Part shown: in pieces, positions 8,115 through 16,906 of the stretch
Layout: each line of letters starts with the position of its first letter
Position numbering within the stretch: the stretch's first letter is position 1
From: Prevotella sp.
GTDB lineage: Bacteria; Bacteroidota; Bacteroidia; Bacteroidales; Bacteroidaceae
Length of the DNA: 45,869 nt
Direction: 5' to 3'
NCBI GenBank assembly: GCA_017847725.1
Contig: JAGAXW010000021.1
Span: forward strand, 1 to 45,869
The notes under the pieces: model-generated
Told to the model about the DNA's origin: nothing
The model's database searches: none
Seen by the model: only the letters and a program-made list of their open reading frames with translations
Program-made: the position numbers and the translations under genes

Positions 8115-8542
8115 CAAAATTTCTTTTATACAACAATACTTTAAGTGTTGATATTAAGTTTCATTGGCAAATTATAGCGTTTTTCTTGCTGTATAGATGG
8201 CATTCCTATATAAATAATATTATACCACGTAATCACCCAAAGGCTGAGAAAGCACTTGCTGCTTTCGAAGCAGAAACCGCCATGTTTAATTCTATGAAAC
8301 CTTAAGGTGACGTGAGTTCGACGAATTCGCGTAGTTCCACATAAAGTATATTGATGTAAACGCCGAACTCTATAAAGAAAACAGGATTCACGATAACTCG
8401 TATCCATCTGTATGACTGCGCTTTATGCGTGAAACTAAGTTTTTGTGAACACAGGCATGCAGTTCAGGTGGGCGCTATCTATTAAAATAGGCCGAACCAT
8501 CATCTAAATCAGGTTTATCACCGCCTGGAGAGCCTTAGTTCA

Positions 8543-8590
8543 TATCGTACGACGGCCGTGGTAGATATGTGTGACGGCCGTCGCACGATA
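8543..8590. repeat. 17-bp inverted repeat containing GACGGCCGTC palindromes
   Basis: TATCGTACGACGGCCGT at 8543-8559 pairs with ACGGCCGTCGCACGATA at 8574-8590 with one mismatch around a 14-nt loop. The right arm contains the perfect palindrome GACGGCCGTC and the left arm a near copy, so the element could form either one long hairpin or two short cruciforms. It is GC-rich in an AT-rich surrounding. There is no T tract, so a simple terminator is less likely than a REP-like element or a protein-binding site. Confidence 0.55.
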
Positions 8591-8654
8591 CAATGCAACC
8601 GTTACAAAATATGAAATAGACTATTATGGGAGATTAAATAAACGTGGCGAGCCG

Positions 8655-8721
8655 AAAATATAGTTTCACACGTATCTTGTTAAACATCAACAACATATAT
8701 CCATGCATGAAACTATATTTT
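8655..8721. repeat. 14-bp perfect inverted repeat with a 39-nt spacer
   Basis: AAAATATAGTTTCA at 8655-8668 is the exact reverse complement of TGAAACTATATTTT at 8708-8721. The right arm runs into a T-rich tract on the plus strand. The 39-nt gap makes it a weak terminator; a bipartite operator or the ends of a small decayed element are alternatives. Confidence 0.45.
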
Positions 8722-8865
8722 TTTCATTGAACTCACATTAGTATTAGGATACAAGTCATGCCCGCACAGTACAGTTTTCATCGACTTTGGCACAGAAAAT
8801 GGCAGAAATATGTTACAAAACTCAACAAATTGCACTAAACTCTACGTTTTTTCCTATAAAAGATG

Positions 8866-8873
8866 TAACTTTG
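8866..8873 (+). promoter_or_regulatory. -7 box of uvrB (near-leaderless start)
   Basis: TAACTTTG fits TAnnTTTG and lies only 7 bases before the uvrB ATG. If transcription begins about 5-7 bases after the box, the mRNA starts at or next to the start codon. Confidence 0.6.
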
Positions 8874-8880
8874 CACAATT

Positions 8881-10911
8881 ATGAATTACAAGCTTATCTC
8901 CAAATACAAGCCAACAGGCGATCAGCCTGAAGCTATCCGCCAGTTAACCGAGGGTGTAAAACGAGGTGACCATGCGCAGGTTCTTTTAGGCGTAACAGGA
9001 TCCGGAAAGACCTTTACCATTGCAAACGTCATAGCGAACATCAACCGCCCTACCCTCATCTTGTCGCACAACAAGACCCTGGCCGCCCAGCTTTATGAAG
9101 AGATGAAGGGCTTCTTCCCTGAAAACGCAGTTGAATATTATGTCAGCTATTATGACTACTATCAACCAGAGGCCTACCTGCCAACCACCGATACTTATAT
9201 CGAGAAGGACCTGGCCATCAACGAGGAGATAGACAAGCTGCGACTGCGTGCGGTAAGCGCCTTGATGTCAGGAAGAAAGGACGTCATCGTTGTATCTTCA
9301 GTTTCATGCATCTACGGTATGGGAAGTCCCATGGCGCTGCATGAGAACATCATTGAGATACACCGTGGCCAAATACTTGACCGCAATGCCTTGTTAAGGA
9401 AATTAGTAGCAGCCCTATACGTCAGGAACGACATCGAACTGAAGCGTGGTTCCTTCCGAGTGAAAGGAGACACCATCGACATCGCCATGGCTTACAGCGA
9501 GGTAGTGCTGCGCATCACCTTCTGGGACGACGAGATAGACTCCATCGAAGAACTGGACAGCGTCACCATGGACCGGCTTGCCACTTTTGACGAGTACAAG
9601 CTGTATCCGGCCAATCTGTTCATGACGACGCAGGAGCAAACCAACATAGCCATTCGACAAATACAAGACGACCTGGTCAAGCAAGTAGCCTTCTTTGAAG
9701 AACTTGGCGACCAGATTAAGGCACAACGCATAAAAGAGCGTGTGGAGTACGACATGGAGATGATCAAGGAACTTGGGCACTGTTCGGGTATAGAGAACTA
9801 TTCGCGCTATTTCGACGGGCGACAGGCCGGCGAGCGCCCCTACTGCCTGCTTGACTTCTTCCCCGACGACTACCTGCTGGTGATTGACGAGAGCCATGTG
9901 TCGGTGCCACAGATCGGGGCGATGTATGGTGGCGACAGAGCACGCAAGACAAACCTTGTAGAATATGGCTTCAGACTGCCGGCCGCTTTCGACAACCGGC
10001 CGCTGACATTCGAGGAATTCCAGCAGATGACCCATCAGGTCATTTACGTTTCGGCCACGCCTGCCGACTACGAATTGCAAGAGTCCGAAGGTGTCGTCGT
10101 CGACCAGGTGATACGGCCGACAGGACTGCTCGACCCCATCATCGAGATACGACCGACAGAAAACCAGATTGACGACCTGATGGAGGAGATACAGCAGCGC
10201 ATAGAGCACCAGGAGCGCGTCTTGGTGACGACACTGACCAAGCGCATGGCCGAGGAACTGTCGGAGTATCTGCTGAACCACGACATTCAAACGGCATACA
10301 TCCACAGCGAGGTGACCACGTTAGACCGTGTAAAGATACTGGAGAAGCTGCGCAACGGCACCTACGATGTTCTGGTGGGAGTAAACCTGCTGCGCGAAGG
10401 CCTCGACCTCCCCGAGGTGTCACTCGTAGCCATTCTCGACGCTGACAAAGAAGGTTTCCTGCGCTCTCACCGCTCGCTGACACAGACAGCAGGACGCGCA
10501 GCGCGCAACGTAAACGGAAAAGTCATCATGTATGCGGACACCATCACCGCCTCCATGCAACTGACAATCGACGAGACACAACGCCGACGTAACAAGCAGC
10601 TGAAATACAATGCTGAGCACGGTATTACCCCCACCCAAATCAAGAAAGCACTGACGACCTCGCTAGTGGCTGCCGACTCCAGCGACACCAAGGAACTGCA
10701 GCGCACCAGCATTGGTGCTGCGACTGCCGGCGGCGCAGCTTTTGCTGCCGATCCCATCGTCGAACGAATGACACGCCAGCAACTGGAGAAGAGCATCACG
10801 GAAACCACAAGACTGATGAAGGAAGCCGCCAAGAAACTGGAGTTTCTACAGGCTGCACAATACCGCGACGAAATCATACGGCTTCAGAAAGTACTGGAGT
10901 TGAAGGGATGA
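8881..10911 (+). CDS. uvrB: UvrABC excinuclease subunit B
   Basis: This 676-aa protein is the DNA-damage-loading helicase of nucleotide excision repair, acting with UvrA and UvrC in the cytoplasm. Walker A is GVTGSGKT at residues 37-44. The YYDYYQPEAYLPTTDTYIEKD region near 91-111 is the beta-hairpin that clamps damaged DNA. The DESH Walker B box is at 336-339, and helicase motifs V and VI follow (GVNLLREGLDLPEVSLV; QTAGRAARN). A C-terminal UVR motif (LEFLQAAQYRDEIIRLQ) that contacts UvrC closes the protein. Length and motifs are normal and complete. It stands alone after an accessory region and is followed by a gene with its own promoter box. Confidence 0.98.
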   Translation: MNYKLISKYKPTGDQPEAIRQLTEGVKRGDHAQVLLGVTGSGKTFTIANVIANINRPTLILSHNKTLAAQLYEEMKGFFPENAVEYYVSYYDYYQPEAYLPTTDTYIEKDLAINEEIDKLRLRAVSALMSGRKDVIVVSSVSCIYGMGSPMALHENIIEIHRGQILDRNALLRKLVAALYVRNDIELKRGSFRVKGDTIDIAMAYSEVVLRITFWDDEIDSIEELDSVTMDRLATFDEYKLYPANLFMTTQEQTNIAIRQIQDDLVKQVAFFEELGDQIKAQRIKERVEYDMEMIKELGHCSGIENYSRYFDGRQAGERPYCLLDFFPDDYLLVIDESHVSVPQIGAMYGGDRARKTNLVEYGFRLPAAFDNRPLTFEEFQQMTHQVIYVSATPADYELQESEGVVVDQVIRPTGLLDPIIEIRPTENQIDDLMEEIQQRIEHQERVLVTTLTKRMAEELSEYLLNHDIQTAYIHSEVTTLDRVKILEKLRNGTYDVLVGVNLLREGLDLPEVSLVAILDADKEGFLRSHRSLTQTAGRAARNVNGKVIMYADTITASMQLTIDETQRRRNKQLKYNAEHGITPTQIKKALTTSLVAADSSDTKELQRTSIGAATAGGAAFAADPIVERMTRQQLEKSITETTRLMKEAAKKLEFLQAAQYRDEIIRLQKVLELKG

Positions 10912-10957
10912 ACATTTAAAAAAAACAAAAAAATAGAGGTTATTGGAATATTATTCG

Positions 10958-10965
10958 TAATTTTG
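10958..10965 (+). promoter_or_regulatory. -7 box upstream of the DUF4468 operon
   Basis: TAATTTTG matches TAnnTTTG, 27 bases before the start codon at 10993. It probably drives the five-gene run through menA. Confidence 0.5.
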
Positions 10966-10992
10966 CACCAAATGTACTAAAATAAAAGAAAA

Positions 10993-11613
10993 ATGAAAAA
11001 TATCTTATTAGCACTATTTTTATTGTCCACCATCATAGCCAGTGCACAGGACAACACATGGGAGCAGCCCGAGGAAGAACAGCAAAAAGAGGTAGTACAG
11101 AAAGTCAATCCTGACCAGAAATATCTGGCGGGGGCTGTTCCGCTGGTAAATGGCAAGGTGGTGTTTACCAAACACATTGACGCACCAGGCAAGCGTGCAG
11201 ACGACATATATGCGGCGTTATTGAAATACATCGTCAAGATGACCAAGGAGTCCAACCAATTAGGCGCTACGCAGGTGCTGACGCAAGACTCTGTGGGCCA
11301 CGCCATCACAGCCTGCTTTGAGGAATGGCTCGTTTTCAAGAAGAATGCCATCTCGCTGGACCGCACACGTCTCTACTATGCGTTGGAAATAAAATGCCAG
11401 GACGGCAGCGCCGACATCCAGATGAGCCACATCCGCTATCTCTACGACGAAGCACGCCAGCCACAGCGCTACAAGGCCGAAGAGTGGATTACCGACAAAG
11501 AGGCCGTCAACAAAAAGAACACCAAGCTGCTGCCCCTTTCGGGCAAATTCCGCCGCAAGACCATAGACCGCAAGAACTTCCTCTTCGGTAAATTCGAGAC
11601 CCTGCTGAAATGA
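10993..11613 (+). CDS. DUF4468 domain-containing exported protein
   Basis: This 206-aa protein has a cleavable signal peptide (MKNILLALFLLSTIIASA followed by QD). The remainder matches the DUF4468 (TBP-like fold) proteins common in Bacteroidales, with the typical GKVVFTKHIDAPGKRADDIY segment. An FEEWLVFKKNAISLDRTRLYY strand pair follows, with a basic C-terminus. The function of the family is not established; it is presumed periplasmic or envelope-associated. It is the first gene of an operon and overlaps the next gene by four bases (ATGA). Confidence 0.75.
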   Translation: MKNILLALFLLSTIIASAQDNTWEQPEEEQQKEVVQKVNPDQKYLAGAVPLVNGKVVFTKHIDAPGKRADDIYAALLKYIVKMTKESNQLGATQVLTQDSVGHAITACFEEWLVFKKNAISLDRTRLYYALEIKCQDGSADIQMSHIRYLYDEARQPQRYKAEEWITDKEAVNKKNTKLLPLSGKFRRKTIDRKNFLFGKFETLLK

Positions 11614-11777
11614 ACATCAAGAAAATACGCAACGGCCTCAACCTGCTGTTTATCATCGGCGCAGTGGTAGGAATGACTCTTTTCTACGCATACAACCGTG
11701 AGACAGGGACCTATGTCATATTGGCATCAATGGTCATAAAGTTTATTGAATCAGCACTGAGAATGACAGTTAAATGA
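11610..11777 (+). CDS. Small two-segment membrane protein (55 aa)
   Basis: The ATG at 11610 overlaps the stop of the DUF4468 gene and its own TGA at 11775-11777 overlaps the ATG of the porin gene. Both junctions are ATGA, so it is translationally coupled on both sides. The protein has two hydrophobic stretches, LNLLFIIGAVVGMTLFYAY and TYVILASMVIKFIESAL, joined by a short NRETG turn. The fold suggests a small inner-membrane hairpin. No function can be assigned. Confidence 0.75.
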   Translation: MNIKKIRNGLNLLFIIGAVVGMTLFYAYNRETGTYVILASMVIKFIESALRMTVK

Positions 11778-14140
11778 GAAGACTGCTACCCACCCTACTG
11801 TTCACCTTAGCCTGTGCTATGACTGCACAGGCTCAGGTATATAATGAGATTGACGAGAGTGGCAACATCACACAACGTAACGAGAACGAACATCAGAACC
11901 AGAACTTCAACCCCAACAGGCGAGACTCTGTGGGTGGCAACAAAGTAGTGCCAAAGGGAGTCTGGGCATGGACGGTGGACCGCCGTTTTGGCGACATCAC
12001 CCACGTACCTCTCGACACGATGCCACACCTTTTTCAGAACAGCGTCTATGCCACAGGCCGCTACGGAGAATACAATACCATCGGCACCAACTTTTCGGCA
12101 CGACAGCACCGAATCTTCATCGACCGTCCTGCTGCCAGCGAATTCTTCTTTGTCGATGCCTATAGCTTCATGACGAAAGAACCAGACCAGTTCCACTTTC
12201 TGAACACACTGTCGCCCTATACTAATATCAGCTACGACGACTGCGGTGACAAACAACACGGCGAAGACCATGTCTCAGGCAAGTTTGCAGTGAACGCCAA
12301 CAAGCAGCTGGGCTTCGGATTTGATTTGGACTACCATTACGCCCGCGGATACTACCAGAATCAAGCCAATTCGAACTTTAGAGCCACGCTCTTCAGCTCG
12401 TATCGCGGAGATCGTTACCAAATGCATTTCATGGGTTCGGCCTACCACCGCAAGACCAACGAGAACGGCGGTATCACCAACGACAACTATATCACCCACC
12501 CCGAGATGGAAGCCACACAATACAGCGAGGAAGAGATTCCCACTGTACTGTCCAAGAACTGGAACCGCAACGACTCGCAGCACCTCTTCTTCACCCACCG
12601 CTACAACGTAGGATTCTACCGCAAGGTGAAGATGACAGAAGAAGAAATCAAAGCCCGCGAATTTGCCAGCAAATCTGCCAAGCAGAAAAAGGAGCGCGAG
12701 GACAAGGAAAAAGGCGAGAAGAAAGACGAGTCGTTAGGTCGCAAGAACGCAAAGGTTGTCGGAGACGCACCGACCGGGCGCCCCGCAAATGCCAAAATCA
12801 TGGGCGACGAACCTGTCAAAGGAAGCAACAAGGTGGCCAAAGACAGCACACGCATTCACGTCGATTCTGAGGCAACGCGCGACAGTCTTCTTGCCGAGCA
12901 GGCACGCCAGGACTCTATTGATGCCACCATGAAAAAGGAATATGTTCCCGTCACCAGCTTCATCCACACGCTTGACATCAACAACTACGACCGCATCTAC
13001 CAGGCGTCAGCCACGCCAAAAGATTATTATGCAAACACCTATTATGATAATGACCCAGAGGGAAAATCGGGTGGCGAAAGCATCTTCGACAACTACAAAT
13101 ACACGAATATCAAGAACACCTTCGGAATAGCCCTGCTTGAAGGCTTCAACAAGTATATGAAAGCTGGTCTGAAGGGATTTGTCTCCTTCGACTATCGCAA
13201 ATACCAGATGCCCAATTTAGCAGAAAACGCTACGACTTATTTCCTCGAAAAGCACTCCGAGCACTGTCTCAATGTTGGTGGACAGCTATCAAAGACACAG
13301 GGCAAGGCTTTCCACTTCAATCTCGGAGCAGAGATAGGCATAACAGGACTGGAGTCAGGCATGCTGAAACTGGACTTTTCAACCGACGTGAACTTCAAAC
13401 TGCTGGGCGACACCGTCCGACTGGCAGCGAAATCCTACTTCCATCGCACCAAGCCACGTTACTTCATGAACAGCTATCACTCCAAACATCTTTGGTGGGA
13501 TCAAAGTCTTTCGTCAGAGACACGCACACACGTGGAAGGCATATTTACATACGACAAGACCAACACCCGCCTGCGCGTGGCAATCGACGAAATACAAAAC
13601 TACACCTACTTTGGCATGAGCTACGAGTATTCCACCACAGGGCGCAAAGCGCTGACCGGCGGTGTCTATCAGGAAAGTGGGAACATCAACGTGCTAACGG
13701 CCCAACTTGAACAGAGCATGCACCTTGGCGTGCTCAACTGGGAGAACATCATCACCTATCAGAACTCAAGCAAAAAAGAGGTGCTGCCGCTGCCGACATT
13801 GAACCTTTTCACCAATCTCTACCTGAAGTTCAAGATTGCACGCGTACTGAGTGTCGAACTGGGTAGTTGCCTGACTTGGTTCAGCAAGTATGAGGCACCT
13901 GACTATCTGCCTCAAATCAGCCAGTTTGCCATTCAGAAGAACAGTGAGAGCCGCATAAAAATAGGCGGATATCCCTTCATCGACGTATATGCCAACATGC
14001 ACCTCAAGCGTGCACGCTTCTTCGTGGCCATGAGCCATGTCAATGCAGGATCGGGCTCCAAGGAGTATTTCTTAGCTCCTCACTATCCCACCAACCTGCG
14101 TATACTACGTTTCGGAATATCGTGGAACTTCTACAATTAA
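11774..14140 (+). CDS. Putative outer-membrane porin (Porin_10-like family)
   Basis: This 788-aa protein has a signal peptide (LLPTLLFTLACAMTAQAQ). Its long, aromatic, beta-strand-rich body resembles the Bacteroidota putative porin family (Porin_10): strands alternate polar and aromatic residues and it ends in FGISWNFYN, with a terminal aromatic patch as in outer-membrane barrels. A charged, low-complexity insertion of about 90 residues (about 285-375, rich in Lys, Glu and Asp) interrupts the barrel region and probably forms a loop or disordered segment. It is coupled to the preceding small membrane protein gene and is followed 4 bases later by an HD-domain gene. The transported solute is unknown. 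Confidence 0.75.
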   Translation: MRRLLPTLLFTLACAMTAQAQVYNEIDESGNITQRNENEHQNQNFNPNRRDSVGGNKVVPKGVWAWTVDRRFGDITHVPLDTMPHLFQNSVYATGRYGEYNTIGTNFSARQHRIFIDRPAASEFFFVDAYSFMTKEPDQFHFLNTLSPYTNISYDDCGDKQHGEDHVSGKFAVNANKQLGFGFDLDYHYARGYYQNQANSNFRATLFSSYRGDRYQMHFMGSAYHRKTNENGGITNDNYITHPEMEATQYSEEEIPTVLSKNWNRNDSQHLFFTHRYNVGFYRKVKMTEEEIKAREFASKSAKQKKEREDKEKGEKKDESLGRKNAKVVGDAPTGRPANAKIMGDEPVKGSNKVAKDSTRIHVDSEATRDSLLAEQARQDSIDATMKKEYVPVTSFIHTLDINNYDRIYQASATPKDYYANTYYDNDPEGKSGGESIFDNYKYTNIKNTFGIALLEGFNKYMKAGLKGFVSFDYRKYQMPNLAENATTYFLEKHSEHCLNVGGQLSKTQGKAFHFNLGAEIGITGLESGMLKLDFSTDVNFKLLGDTVRLAAKSYFHRTKPRYFMNSYHSKHLWWDQSLSSETRTHVEGIFTYDKTNTRLRVAIDEIQNYTYFGMSYEYSTTGRKALTGGVYQESGNINVLTAQLEQSMHLGVLNWENIITYQNSSKKEVLPLPTLNLFTNLYLKFKIARVLSVELGSCLTWFSKYEAPDYLPQISQFAIQKNSESRIKIGGYPFIDVYANMHLKRARFFVAMSHVNAGSGSKEYFLAPHYPTNLRILRFGISWNFYN

Positions 14141-14144
14141 ACAC

Positions 14145-14783
14145 ATGATGAGCCAAACTCCCAGTCTTGACCTGATAGAATTTGTCGAAACTCAGATTCT
14201 GCCACAATATGCCATGTTCGACAAGGCACACAATCTGACACACGTCCAGCGCGTAATACGCAGTTCCTTAGAACTGGCACGCCAGACTGGCGCCGACATC
14301 AACATGGTTTACGTTGTGGCGGCCTATCACGATTTGGGACTTTCCGGACCACGCGCGGTGCACCACATTACCAGCGGAAAAATACTAACACAGGACGCCC
14401 GGCTGAAGCGATGGTTTTCTGCCGAGCAAATAAAGATTATGAAAGAGGCGGTAGAGGACCACAGGGCATCAGCATCGCGTGCGCCACGTAGCCTCTACGG
14501 AAAAATTGTAGCTGAGGCAGACCGCGACATCGATCCGCCGACCGTCATACGACGAACCATACTGTTTGGACTGGCCAACTACCCCGAATTGGACGACGAA
14601 CAGCAATGGAAACGGTTCATGAAACACATGAACGAGAAATATTCTGTCAACGGATACATCAAACTCTGGATACAAGGTTCCGAGAACGAACGTCGCCTGG
14701 CCAAACTACGTGAACTAATAGCCCAGCCGGACAAGATGCGTATAGAATTCAACCGTATCCTGGCAGAAGAAAGACAAGAATAA
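14145..14783 (+). CDS. HD-domain phosphohydrolase
   Basis: The 212-aa protein is a small HD-superfamily metal-dependent phosphohydrolase. The first His is in NLTHVQRV, the HD pair in VVAAYHDLG, and later acidic and His positions in EDHRAS and AEADRDID. The HDc core spans about residues 20-130. Substrates of this subfamily are not defined; nucleotides or small phosphorylated molecules are likely. A second in-frame ATG immediately follows the first and could equally be the start. It lies in the porin-menA operon, 4 bases after the porin gene. Confidence 0.8.
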   Translation: MMSQTPSLDLIEFVETQILPQYAMFDKAHNLTHVQRVIRSSLELARQTGADINMVYVVAAYHDLGLSGPRAVHHITSGKILTQDARLKRWFSAEQIKIMKEAVEDHRASASRAPRSLYGKIVAEADRDIDPPTVIRRTILFGLANYPELDDEQQWKRFMKHMNEKYSVNGYIKLWIQGSENERRLAKLRELIAQPDKMRIEFNRILAEERQE

Positions 14784-14799
14784 TTCCCATTAACAATTA

Positions 14800-15711
14800 A
14801 TGAAAGAAGATGAAATAAGACAAAATTCGCCCAAGGCATGGCTGCTGGCAGCCCGTCCTAAGACATTGTCAGGTGCCGCCGTACCTGTCATGATTGGCTT
14901 GGCACTGGCCTGGAGCGATGCGTCCTCTTACGAAGGAAGCGTATTCAGCTGGCCCGCTGCCGTGCTGTGTATGCTATTTGCGTTCATCATGCAGATTGAT
15001 GCCAATTTTATCAATGATTTTTTCGACTTCATAAAGGGCAACGACAATAGTGAGACACGATTGGGTCCCCTGCGCGCCTGCACGCAGGGATGGGTCAGTA
15101 TCGACGCCATGAAACGTGCCATCGCAATAACGACATGCAGTGCATGCCTCGTCGGACTTCCACTGGTTTGGTATGGTGGTCTGGAGATGATAGTCGTCGG
15201 CATCCTTTGTGTCGCTTTTTGCTTTCTCTACACCACCCACCTTTCTTACATCGGGATGGGCGACCTCCTGGTATTCGTGTTCTTTGGATTGGTACCCGTT
15301 TGCATCACCTACTATATACAGCTACACACGGTGACATGGCAGGTATTTACGGCATCGATAGCATGCGGTGCCGTTATCGACGGATTACTCATCGTCAACA
15401 ACTACCGCGACCTCGACAACGATCTCAGAGACGGGAAAAGGACACTGGTGGTAAAAATCGGTGCAAAAGCTTCGGAACGGCTATACCTGTCACTCGGACT
15501 GCTTGCCACATTGGCAGGAGGAGTCTTTTGGGCTTACGGTCACCCGCTGGCATTTGTATTACCATTTGTATATTTTCTGCTCCACGTGTTCACATGGCTC
15601 AAGATGCGGCGCATCAACAAGGGACGCCAACTGAACGAATGTTTGGGCGAAACCGCCCGCAACATCCTTGTTTATGGCATCTGCGTAACGCTGGGACTAT
15701 TGCTTACCTAA
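14800..15711 (+). CDS. menA: 1,4-dihydroxy-2-naphthoate polyprenyltransferase
   Basis: This 303-aa UbiA-family integral membrane enzyme attaches the polyprenyl chain to dihydroxynaphthoate in menaquinone synthesis. The N-terminal ARPKTLSGAAVPV is typical of MenA. The first Asp-rich motif, NDFFDFIKGND, and the second, NNYRDLDNDLRDGKRT, bind Mg-prenyl diphosphate. Eight or nine hydrophobic helices are visible. The methyltransferase of the same pathway (menG) lies 3 kb downstream in a different operon. The end of the gene overlaps by 8 bases a small gene on the other strand. Confidence 0.93.
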   Translation: MKEDEIRQNSPKAWLLAARPKTLSGAAVPVMIGLALAWSDASSYEGSVFSWPAAVLCMLFAFIMQIDANFINDFFDFIKGNDNSETRLGPLRACTQGWVSIDAMKRAIAITTCSACLVGLPLVWYGGLEMIVVGILCVAFCFLYTTHLSYIGMGDLLVFVFFGLVPVCITYYIQLHTVTWQVFTASIACGAVIDGLLIVNNYRDLDNDLRDGKRTLVVKIGAKASERLYLSLGLLATLAGGVFWAYGHPLAFVLPFVYFLLHVFTWLKMRRINKGRQLNECLGETARNILVYGICVTLGLLLT

Positions 15712-15856
15712 GATACAGCAAATAAATGGCTGCCATCGCTGCCAACAAGATGATGGTAACAATGCTCTTAATGAGGCATGAAGCCACCTTCTTCACCACT
15801 ATGAAACCGAGGATGAAAAGCAGTAGGATAGCTATATAGTAGGTAATACTCTCCAT
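15704..15856 (-). CDS. Small hydrophobic protein (50 aa)
   Basis: From ATG at 15856 to TAA at 15704-15706 the minus strand encodes 50 residues with two membrane segments (TYYIAILLLFILGFIVV and IVTIILLAAMAAIYLLY) separated by KKVASCLIKS. It starts 11 bases after the end of the pseudouridine synthase gene, on the same strand, and its 3' end overlaps that of menA. The clean double-helix hydrophobicity and operon-like spacing support a real gene, but no homologue is known to me. Confidence 0.6.
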   Translation of the reverse strand: MESITYYIAILLLFILGFIVVKKVASCLIKSIVTIILLAAMAAIYLLYLR

Positions 15857-15867
15857 AGGTAGACTTT

Positions 15868-16761
15868 TTACTTGAACAAATGACGGAAGGCCGGTGGAAT
15901 GACGGTCTCAAACTCCATGGGCTGGTGGGTGACAGGATGATAGAAGCATAGAAGCCAGGCGTGCAAGCAGAGCCGGCCGATGGGATTGTCGCCATTGCCA
16001 TATTTAACATCACCACAGACAGGATGCCCCATATCTGCTGCATGCACACGAATCTGGTTTTTCCTGCCCGTCTCCAGTTTAAACTCCACGAGCGAGTGGT
16101 CTGTCGTCCGATCAAGGACATGAAAATGGGTAATAGCCAGTTTGCCGCCATTATCGACAGGTGACGAATAGGTAATATACGCCTTGTTGTCCTTCAGCCA
16201 ATTTTCTATTGTTCCCTCGTCCTGTTCCATCTCGCCCGACAACACGGCGACATAACGGCGATCGTATACCGTCTGATGCCAAGTGTGCTCCAGCATCTGC
16301 TCAACATCCATATCCTTGGCATAGACCATAAGTCCGCTGGTATCTCTGTCCAAACGGTGCACGACGTGAGCTGTACAGTGCTGACGCGACTTCTTAAAAT
16401 AGTCGTCCAGAATGCTCTTCACATTCAGGGCGGAATGGCCTGCAGCCATGGACAGGATGCCGACCTGTTTTTCGACAACAATCAGCCAACGGTCTTCATA
16501 GACAATCTTTACGTATCGGCTCTTAAAAGGTTGCTGGTTACGCTTGGTCTTCGACACCGCCACCTTCATGCCAGGACGCAACAGATAGTCAAACTGGGTC
16601 ATCGTCTTACCGTCGACCTTGATGCCCTGTCCTTGTAGAGTTGCCTTTATCTTCGACCTCGACTGCTCCAAGTGGGTCAGCAAAAAGTCAAGCAGCGGCT
16701 GCTCTGCCTCTACGGTCAGATGCTCATAGTCACCCTGTGTATTGCTTCCATATCTTCTCAT
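15868..16761 (-). CDS. RluA-family 23S rRNA/tRNA pseudouridine synthase
   Basis: This 297-aa protein converts specific uridines in rRNA or tRNA to pseudouridine. An S4-like RNA-binding domain covers about residues 15-75. The catalytic motif is HRLDRDTSGLMVYAKD, in which the Asp of RLDRDTSG is the nucleophile. The conserved RKNQIRVH and GDVKYG motifs lie towards the C-terminus. The ATG at 16761 is chosen because a consensus -7 box (TAACTTTG, minus strand 16770-16777) excludes the longer start at 16782. Which RNA position is modified cannot be told from sequence. Confidence 0.92.
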   Translation of the reverse strand: MRRYGSNTQGDYEHLTVEAEQPLLDFLLTHLEQSRSKIKATLQGQGIKVDGKTMTQFDYLLRPGMKVAVSKTKRNQQPFKSRYVKIVYEDRWLIVVEKQVGILSMAAGHSALNVKSILDDYFKKSRQHCTAHVVHRLDRDTSGLMVYAKDMDVEQMLEHTWHQTVYDRRYVAVLSGEMEQDEGTIENWLKDNKAYITYSSPVDNGGKLAITHFHVLDRTTDHSLVEFKLETGRKNQIRVHAADMGHPVCGDVKYGNGDNPIGRLCLHAWLLCFYHPVTHQPMEFETVIPPAFRHLFK

Positions 16762-16769
16762 AGTGGCCG

Positions 16770-16801
16770 CAAAGTTACACATTTTCCGTCAGCCGTGCAA
16801 G
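16770..16801 (-). promoter_or_regulatory. Promoter of the pseudouridine synthase gene (near-leaderless)
   Basis: On the minus strand, TAACTTTG (16770-16777) is preceded 20 bases upstream by CTTG (16798-16801), one base from the TTTG -33 consensus. The box ends 8 bases before the ATG, so the transcript probably begins at or within a few bases of the start codon. Confidence 0.6.
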
Positions 16802-16836
16802 TGTTTGGAAGAATTAGACCATTAAAGAGGGTAAAA

Positions 16837-16868
16837 TTTGGAGAAATGCAATTTATTTCGTACCTTTG
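16837..16868 (+). promoter_or_regulatory. Consensus promoter of the phoH-pyrF operon
   Basis: TTTG at 16837-16840 and TACCTTTG at 16861-16868 are separated by exactly 20 bases, matching the Bacteroidota sigma-ABfr consensus at both boxes. The predicted start is near 16875, giving a leader of about 30 bases. Confidence 0.75.
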
Positions 16869-16906
16869 CACATCAAATAATTTAGTTTTAACTAAAAGGT
16901 AGTATT

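Larger units (their letters stand above)
8115..8865. other. Gene-poor spacer between the AbiE remnant and uvrB
   Basis: I see no convincing gene in this 0.75-kb stretch. A plus-strand frame that began upstream runs to a TAA at 8303-8305; its last part reads HPKAEKALAAFEAETAMF, which looks like real coding sequence and may be a gene fossil, but it has no plausible start region. Two strong inverted repeats are present, at 8543-8590 and 8655-8721. The region is AT-rich and looks like decayed accessory DNA. Confidence 0.5.

Noticed and set aside
8075-8305. 76-aa plus-strand frame ending ETAMFNSMKP
   Set aside because: Start lies within the AbiE operator repeat, composition of the first half is not protein-like and no homologue is recognised; kept only as a possible fossil in the spacer entry.
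9415-10305. Long open frame (about 296 codons) on the minus strand inside uvrB
   Set aside because: It is fully antisense to a strongly conserved gene, has no family motif, promoter or ribosome site, and follows from the codon bias of uvrB.
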